A stretch of DNA of 64,000 nucleotides from Ficedula albicollis (taxonomy: Eukaryota; Chordata; Aves; Passeriformes; Muscicapidae). This document shows positions 56,228 through 64,000 of this stretch, piece by piece. Below the pieces are notes generated by a model. The model saw nothing but the letters and a program-made list of their open reading frames with translations. It did no database searches and was not told where the DNA came from. The stretch covers positions 46,746,081-46,810,080 of the forward strand of contig NC_021673.1 of assembly GCF_000247815.1 (NCBI RefSeq). Direction: 5' to 3'. A program made the translations under genes and the position numbers. The stretch's first letter is position 1, and the number at the start of each line of letters is the position of its first letter.

Positions 56228-59200
56228 GAAGTTGAACACAAAAGAAATCCTGCTCATTTAGAAATCAGATGGTGGCAAGCAGCTGAGGGGGGAGCTGGAA
56301 TTTTGAAGCGATCTTTTAAAATGTTTATGTATATTTTGTTGCATCTGGAAATGTCTGTTTGTACCTCAGGGAGGTTCCTGAACTTCCCACTCCGGGGAGT
56401 AGCTGGCCCAGAGGGGCAATTTTATTTCTACTGCATGACAGGAGGAATTTTATCAGGGAAGCAGCTGCCCCTAAGCACCCACTGCTCTCTATCTCTGCAA
56501 TTGGAGTGAATGCAGGATCCAGATCTGCTCCTCACACCTTCTGGGTGCCCCTTGCATTCACCAGCCCACAGGAGGGGTCCTGGCACACAGCAGTCACCAA
56601 ACCTGCCCTAGCTTTCAGGACCTGATTAGCATGCAATTCAGATTGACCAGTTCATTTTGGGAATACCCATTGCAGCAGTGGAATTGCTGCCCTGGGAGCC
56701 ACCTTAGCCCACTGAGAGAAGCGTTTTCTGTCAGCAGACCTGGCATGGGACAAGGGTGTGGTGGGAGGGCTGGGATCGTGGTATGGGAGCGCATCCTGCA
56801 TCCTGTCCCTTGTGCCCTCTTCTGCTGCAAGCATACCCTGCTGCATGGGGCAAGGAGGAGAGAAAACGTTCCCCTCATGTATCAGAAATGTAAACATGGC
56901 TGTATTTACCAACAGTGCTGCTTCCAAAAAACCAAGCCGTGCCTCTCTCCAGGAGAGGCGTCCTGGAGGACCAGTGCTGCTGCTGGTGGGGACTGCTGTG
57001 CTTCTGCTGAGCTCAGCTGCTGTTGCCTAAAAGCACCTGAAGAGCTGGTTTGGTCTCAGGTGTTGAGAGACAGATGCAAATGTACACACCCCATCAGATC
57101 TCCACACGTATAACCCCAAACAGCAAATGAAAAATCAGGATGGCTTGGGAGAATGGCACTGCTTGCTCACCCAAATGCTCCTGAAGACCCTTTCCTCATC
57201 CATTCCCTGACACTGCCAGAAGCTACCCTACATTCTTGTAGACTAATGTTTTTCCTCCAGAATCTGCCATCTGCTGATCCCAAACCTTTATATGAGGTGC
57301 AAGGTGCCCATACTGGTGGCCCGAGCTCAGCCTTTTGGGGTCAGGAGCATGAGCCATGAAAGAGAGTAAGCTCCAGTTTGATGGATGAGGCTGACTTCTG
57401 TTGAACTTTGCAGCACAGGTGAAAAGGAATGCACCAGGTCTTACACCAGCCATCAAGTGAACTCTGTTCTGAATGCCCAGCTCATGTCAACCCATGTCCC
57501 CCTTATAGGATTCTGTGCTGCAATATGTTTCTCTAGAACTTTGTGTGCACTGTCTTTAAGCAAGGGGAAGATTGAAAGACACCCAGGGATTCAGCATGTG
57601 TAAGAGGAATGCTCTCTCTGTCCCTGAGACAGATGGAGAGAGGGTGGGGTGATGGAAGGGGAAAGGAACCTGTGGCACATTGTGCTGTGCAAGATGTGCA
57701 AATTCATTATCAACAAAGAATGGCAGGGCCCGAATTTCTTTTGCCCCTACCCTGGCTATGGTGGAGCTCTTAAGCTTGATAGAGATATCCTGCCACCCCA
57801 GGTGAGTGTTACTGCAATCAGGATGCAGCCTGCAGCAAATCATATCCTCTCCAACTTGCCTTCTGTGGTCTCTAATTCACCTTTCAATTTACACTGTAAA
57901 TCAAGATTAACTCCATTAAGGCAATGGGCCCACACTAGCATAAAAGCTGTGTAAGTGGAAGGTGAATTTGATCCAGTGGTGTTATGAGGGTGTTACCTGA
58001 TTATTTACTATGCTGTTAAGTAACAAGTGTTATCCATGGCAATACCAAACAGCAATGGGGTGCTAGTGAGATGCACAGCAATTTACTGTTATTATTTGTA
58101 CGTTCTACATTTTAGGAGAACCGTTAAGCTTTTTTTTTTTTTTTAAAGTAGCCATGTTTGTGCTCTCTCTTGAGCACAAAAGATCATTGTCATCCCATTC
58201 TGTTTCTCACAGTTTTTGCTTGTCTTCTAGTTCCTTTTGGGAAACAAGAGCTCTGTTCTGACAGTGAGCAAACTTTCTGAGAACCACCAGCACAAAACCA
58301 CTTAGGCCTTGAGAGAGTGCTGAGAGGTGGTGATACCAGTTGATTGCTTGTGTCGCACTGAGGACAACAGATACTTTTCCTGGCATATTTTTGTTGCGGA
58401 GCAACAGTCAGATTCTGTGGTGGCCACGGCCTGATTTAAAAGATGGCAAAGATGCAAGGGCACAATAAATGGGGATTTACAGCTCAGGCTTCCTTCTTTT
58501 TCACACCTCTGTGACCTGCTATGCTTGCAGCAGCACATGTTAGTTACTGATGGGCAGGGGAGAGGATGTCTTAGACAATGAGAAGCAGAACGAGCTCATC
58601 TCCAAAGAGCTTGTGGAGGTGACCCCCACAGTGTGGCAACAGGACAGCTGTGAAGGGGTTAGCCACCATCCTGATTGCCTGCAGAGTAAAAGTGCTGGCA
58701 GGGACAGAGGACCTGGCCCTGGGAAAGGGGTGAGAGCACTGCAGAGCTGAGGCTCAGGATTCTCCACATGGGACACAACTAAATAAACGGCTGTGGTTAA
58801 CCCTCAGTGGTTTGTGTATCCATCAGCCCATGCTGAAAGTGCTCACAGTCACTAGCAAAGGGTTGAATCACTCAAACGCTTTTAAAATGAAACCATTTCT
58901 AAAAGCACACCCTTTCTCTGCTTTTTAACCTAGCTGTTTGGAGGGAAACCTCTGAAATATCAGTACTGGCCCCCTGGAGAAGTCAACCACATTGCTGCTG
59001 GGCATTCCCTTCCCGAGCAGCCTTGCTGCTGCCCAGCTATGTGCTAAACTGGAGAGAGGAACTGGTTTTGGTTAAAAATTAATCCAGATAACCACAGCGA
59101 TTAGTTTCCAATTGCATCAGTACCCTGCAAGGAAGGACTGATGTCAGCCCGCCCTAGTGCCTGGAGCAGAGCTGTGCTGCTTCTTGCCTCTTGTTTCCTA

Positions 59201-61614
59201 GATTCCATTGTATCTTGCAAGTGAAATGTTTTCCTCTGGATGCCATGGACTTTCACATCTCCCCAAGACTGAGTCTCACAGAAAGCATAAGGTCAAATCC
59301 ATGCAGTTTTCCTGTTTTTTCACTGCCTTCCTGCATGTTTTTCTGTAGAGAGGTTCGTTGTGTCAGTGTTTGTCCTCTGAAAACAAGAGGGAAGAAGTGA
59401 TGGCACAAGCCACTGTGTTGCCACTCATGCTCTGTCTCCTCAGACTCATTGCATGAAGCTAACTGGGTCATTTGCTTTTGGTAGCATGGTTGTTTTTCTT
59501 CCCCCTCAAGTAAAACTGGCTTTTATGTAAATAATTTTTGGACCAGCTGCACTGAACTAATTATCTGGGTCATTCAAATTTCTGCTTCTGGAAGTAATTA
59601 TGGCCTTTGGGAGTATACTGTATAATACCAATTTACGATTGGAGACTGAGTCTTCCTTATCTGCATGAATACTATAAAGCAAAGTTAGCAAATCTCCCTT
59701 ACATCCTCAGGGCCGCAGAGCACTCCTGCTCCGCGCACAGAACTCCCATTCGGTCTAATAAGCATCTCCCTTCTCCCCTTCCTCCACATGCACATACTGA
59801 GGACTCTCAGGATGGATATAATCAGCGGGCTCTGCTCTGCCATTTGGGACAGAGCTCCAGCATCCTTGCTCCTTTTTTCAGCCTGAAGCTTTATACCCTA
59901 TTACCTCTTAACTGGGGCATCAGAGAAAAATGAGGAGGAAACTTTACAGAGAGGACAGGGATAATGCGAAGGGATGAGTAATTGGGAAGACTGGGTTCGC
60001 TCACATCCGCTGAGGGAGGAATGAGTTTACACAAAGACGCAGGTGTCCTAGATTTTGTTTGCTCTGAGGCTGCAAGTCTGTGTGCTGCCTTACCTGTGCA
60101 GGAGGGCTGTCCTGCACCTCTGGCAGAAGGGGGACTTCAGCAGGATGAGGAGGCTGAGAGGAGGTAGCAGCTCAGGTCAGATCTCATCTTGAAGGGGCTC
60201 AGGGCCACTTTGTCCCCCACAGGGGAGAGAGCAGCCTGGAGCAGGTTGGCAGTGCTGCACAATGAGGAGCACAGTGCTGCTGTACAGCCACCACTGATGT
60301 CTCTATCCCACAGCCAACTCCCACGCTGAAGAAAGCTCATTTAGCTCTGATCCTCAGGCTCTCACTAAGAACAGGCACCAAAGGGCCAAAAACTCAGAGC
60401 TAAAATAAAGCTGTCCACACCAGGCCAGAAGAGGACATTAGCCTAAAGATACAGTCAAAATCAATTCACAGATTGGGCAGAAAGTAAGTAAATGTCATCA
60501 GCTTTAAATTTTTTAAAATTTTAATTATATGATTCATACAAAAGATGTAGTATTCATATATATTCATACAAAAACAGTAGTAATATAGCATATTCATATA
60601 TCACTAGACGTAAAGACAAAAATGAGCAGAGATTCAGAGTACCTCAAGGATTTTGAGCTCATCTTCAGTTTATACCTGCATCTCTCAGCAGGCTCTGCCT
60701 TGACACAAACACTCTAACTATCCTTTATTCTTTACTTTTTTTCAACCACTTTGTCCCTGCTAACTATATCCAATAGAAACAAACTATGAGGTAGTAAAAA
60801 GTACCAAACTGCTGCTATCACAACTTTTTGTGTGGTGCAGCGTGCTGTAGCCTGTGTCCAGCTTCATTCTCTTGGCGGAAACATCTGCCCACTCTCCTGT
60901 GCTTCTTCTGAGCCCAGAGCCACAGGGTCCTGGGTCTGCAGACAAGTGTTCTCAGACATTTCTACAATAAATGCTATTAATTATAACAGCAAGCAGTAAT
61001 GCTTCACAACTCAGAAAAATCACTATAGTCAGCTGTCCCATTTACATGCTACAAACATTAAAACTGAAAATAAATTAAAATCTGGTGTAAGATGATCAGA
61101 AATGGATGACATTTTTAAATGAAAACTTTCTTTTTCTAGCAGGCCATGATTAGACAGGATTAAAATTTTAGATTTCTCAGTTACAAAGTTACATGTTATA
61201 CTTACAGACTGAGATGCCCTAAACTGTTTGGTCTTTAAAAAGTAACTACATTTTAAAAAGCCAAGCATCTGATTACTTGGGAAGCAGCTTTGGTATTTTC
61301 TCATTCAAAACTATTTTTTGTTTAGAATCTTCCCCTTAATGTGCAGCTAAGAAAGTTTTAAAACACTTGATAATATTTTAAACAAAAGTGAAACCACAAT
61401 GTCAATCAAGAAGGAAAAAACCCTATCTGATCCAAACTGAATATAGGTGTTTTTCTGACTCACCAGAAAGTGTTGATTTTTTTTTCCCTTTTCAGCATGA
61501 CTGAAACCAACTCGTCTCTTGCTTTCTCCTGATTTTTTGGGATTGGCAGTAAGCCAAAACCTCATTTGCCTAGCTGTAGAAGGCATCATTAGTCATCAGC
61601 AGGGTTAGATGGGG

Positions 61615-62240
61615 AATAGCTGGAAAGTTAGGTGCTCCAGAGATCAGTATTAGACCCGATCTTATTTAACATTCTCACTAATGATCTGAGATCATATGCG
61701 TACTCTACATTATTTGTATTCATTGACAACACTCAGATTCAGAGGGGTTGTGAACCCCGGTGGAGAGAATAGGAGATTGAATAAATGGACAGAAGATTAA
61801 TATCCTTTCAAATTGATCCAATTAAGGATGCACATTTTTAAAAATGCTAGTTAATAGAGCTGAAGAAAATAGCCCCAAATGCAGATGTTAGCTAAAAAAA
61901 ACCCACTCAGCAATGGTACTCAAAAAATATTGGGTACATAGTGGCCACAGACTGGAAAGGAACCTGGAGTGCAATGTAAAGGCAAAACACATCTTACCTA
62001 TTTGGGCTGACCAATTACTACAAATTATTTCAAAAAGCAGACAAACTCAAGAATAAAAGGTCCATCAAAGGCTTCCATATTCAAAGTTCCTGACAGCAGC
62101 ACCAGGTCAGGAGGTCTCTACAGACTGTCAGATGCCATCTGGAAAGACTTTTTTTTTTAATCCTTTTTATGTGCTTCTTCAATTTATCTGAGGCTGGCCA
62201 ATGTTAGGAACACTCTCATAAGACCCTTCTGGTTTAGTCC
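61615..62240 (+). mobile_element. Degraded CR1/L3-like LINE remnant, plus strand
   Basis: From about 61,631 the sequence GGTGCTCCAGAGATCAGTAT, then TTATTTAACATTCTCACTAATGATCTGAG, matches the CR1 reverse-transcriptase region that encodes 'V-P-Q-G-S-V-L-G-P-x-L-F-N-I-F-I-N-D-L'. A 'gacaacactcagat' block at about 61,723 corresponds to the following 'A-D-D-T-K' part. A later block at 61,950-61,975 resembles the 'gaaaaggacctggg' region. Frameshifts and stops are frequent, so it is a fossil. The right boundary is uncertain. Confidence 0.65.
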
Positions 62241-64000
62241 AATAGGACTGCCTTGTGGACATCCCTGTTTCCTGCAAGCTGGGGGTTCTTCTTCAATAGG
62301 AGACCAGTAAAATGATTCTCAGATGGGCAGCCCAAATCAAGAGAGAAGCAGGACCAGATATGGTGATATCACATGAATGAAGTAATCTGTGGCCAGTAGC
62401 AGAAAAGCTGCAAAAGAAAATTTTAATGGTGGGAGCAGCCAGGGCTGGAGGAAGAAACTCTGTCATTATATGTTCAGACCATTACTGGAATCCTGTAAAA
62501 GTGGAAGTGATTTTTTTTTTCTTTTGCTGCTATATGGGAAAAGCAACTTCTACTGTAGCAAGTAACCAGCAAATGGGTTTAGTAGGTCTTCTCCATATTT
62601 AACCTCTCCAGTAGTTGTCTCCTACCTTTGATCTTGCTCAAAATCAATGAGCTCACCTAATCAATGCAGAACAGTGCATATAGATTGAAGGCAATCCTAT
62701 GTGATTCTTTGAAGCTCCCAAATGTCAACTGAAACATCATAGAAACTTTTCTGAGAATATTTATTGGCTCATCATTTATAATGAGACTGGTAGTCTGAGT
62801 CAAAGACACAGACCATAATGTCTGCAAACAGCCATGTTTGGAGCACTTATGTAGGTCCTTCGCTAGGATGTGAATCAATATTTCTTATGGATACATAATT
62901 GATAGATGAGAACAAGTATCAATTTTCCAGTGAGCATGGGAGGAGCACTCGCTCACCTTTTCATAATTTTCATGCCTCCAGGATCACTTCAGCTTTAAAT
63001 TATAGTCTGATGAGGGCTTTTTCCTCATCCTTTTATTTTTTAAATCTTAGTTACTTCCAAATATTCTCTTCTTTCCTTCTCTGTCATTTAAACCAAACCA
63101 AAACCTCTTAATCTCAAATTAATTGCCTTATCTTTTCCCCTGAGCTGTGACCACTGAATAGCCTCGTGTGCCTCTGATGGTCACCCCTCCATCTCTTTCC
63201 CAGGAGCTAATGGCAATGCCACCATGAGCACTGCCTGACAGGAGATTCTGTAAGAAATGTCCCTAAGGCAGTGCCAATGTCCCACTCAGTGGTAGGGCAG
63301 ATCCATCCTGGGTGACAGGCTGCATGCTGTGTGCTGGCAGTAGGCACTGACGTGCTCTGCAGGGCACAGACACTGCTCCCTCCCAGTGGGACCAGGGTTT
63401 GCTGGGACAGCCTATACACACCTGGGACAGGTAAAAAGAAATGACGAAAATTATCCACTGAACATATGAGAGCATGTCCTTAGCCCAAATTATCACACTG
63501 TTTTGCACTTGCCCATTTTGTGTGGAGATGTGATTTTCTCTTATGACTGGGTCTAACCAATATCAGTACTACTGGGATGCCCTTATGATGTCAAGCCCCA
63601 TTGCAGGTTAGCAGAATTCAAGCCAATGTTACTACAAATATGATACAAACCTCATGTAGGGCACAAGGAAGGCCCAGAGAGGGCACATCACTTAAAGCAG
63701 TTTGATGTGAACAGAGAGGGGTCATTTAGGCTACAACATGCACCACCGGTGAGACTGGACAGCAAGCACCTGATCTTCACTGGCTTTTCACATCAGCCTG
63801 TCCTCCTGCATTTGGCCCTTTCCATAAATCTAAGAGTGAGCCATGCCGTGGAAAATGTAAGCAGCCCTATCTGAATAGAAAACTTGTGCTACAGCCAAAT
63901 TCAACAGAAGGAAGAGAGCATGAGGGTCTGGACAGGCATGCAGTGATGACGCTGTTTGGACAGCAGTGTCTGCAACCCTGCCACTTGTGCCTGCCCTTCT
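62241..64000. other. Non-coding sequence to the right edge
   Basis: Unique sequence with short frames only. A 25-base word at 63,492-63,516 also occurs at 48,673-48,697. No gene or RNA gene was recognised. Confidence 0.35.

Larger units (their letters stand above)
48098..61614. other. Long gene-free stretch
   Basis: About 13.5 kb with no supportable gene. It holds a doubtful MIR remnant (50,430-50,560), a TA microsatellite (56,204-56,227), a T run (58,130-58,144) and AT-rich simple sequence around 60,510-60,605. Open frames of 100-160 codons (for example the plus strand at 56,631-57,113) have cysteine-rich, shifting composition typical of chance frames in GC-richer patches. Confidence 0.4.

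Noticed and set aside
56631..57113. 160-codon plus-strand frame and its overlapping partners
   Set aside because: Frames are open in several phases and on both strands here, which indicates stop-poor DNA rather than coding.

Overview
This window looks like nuclear genomic DNA from a bird. The evidence is a short chicken-repeat-1 (CR1) 3' tail in the form typical of avian genomes (21,117-21,165), two long degraded CR1/L3-like LINE remnants (28,415-29,290 on the minus strand; 61,615-62,240 on the plus strand), and MIR-type CORE-SINE fragments (8,025-8,160; 26,680-26,808). Base composition is AT-rich, with one strong CpG island and no dense or operon-like coding. Nothing suggests a bacterial, phage or viral source.

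Layout. Positions 1-4,690 look like introns of a minus-strand gene that continues off the left edge. A CpG island (about 4,190-6,760) holds its probable promoter and first exon, shown by a clean minus-strand splice donor at 4,690/4,691. Two weaker candidate exons with good minus-strand donors lie at 1,760 and 2,925. From about 6.8 kb to 64 kb the window is mostly intergenic or intronic: unique AT-rich sequence, old repeats, microsatellites and several two-copy tandem duplications. The only open frame right of the island with protein-like composition and a plausible splice acceptor is on the minus strand at 47.4-48.1 kb. I could not assign it to a family. A second CpG-rich patch lies at 42,640-43,250, and a small one at 14,070-14,250.

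The most striking feature is probably technical rather than biological. Six pure G homopolymers of 133 to 640 bases interrupt the sequence. Two of them are flanked by duplicated sequence: an 846-base segment is repeated on both sides of the run at 17,156-17,288, with one substitution and one 2-base indel between copies, and a 23-base segment flanks the run at 42,233-42,495. This is what badly closed gaps with unmerged overlaps would look like. Three runs sit inside the CpG island and probably hide the true promoter and first-exon sequence. The long poly-proline and poly-glycine open frames across these runs are not genes.

I found no convincing complete gene, RNA gene, CRISPR array, intact mobile element or new biological system. 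The useful outputs are the partial minus-strand gene, the repeat annotation, the candidate exon at 47.5 kb and the assembly warnings.
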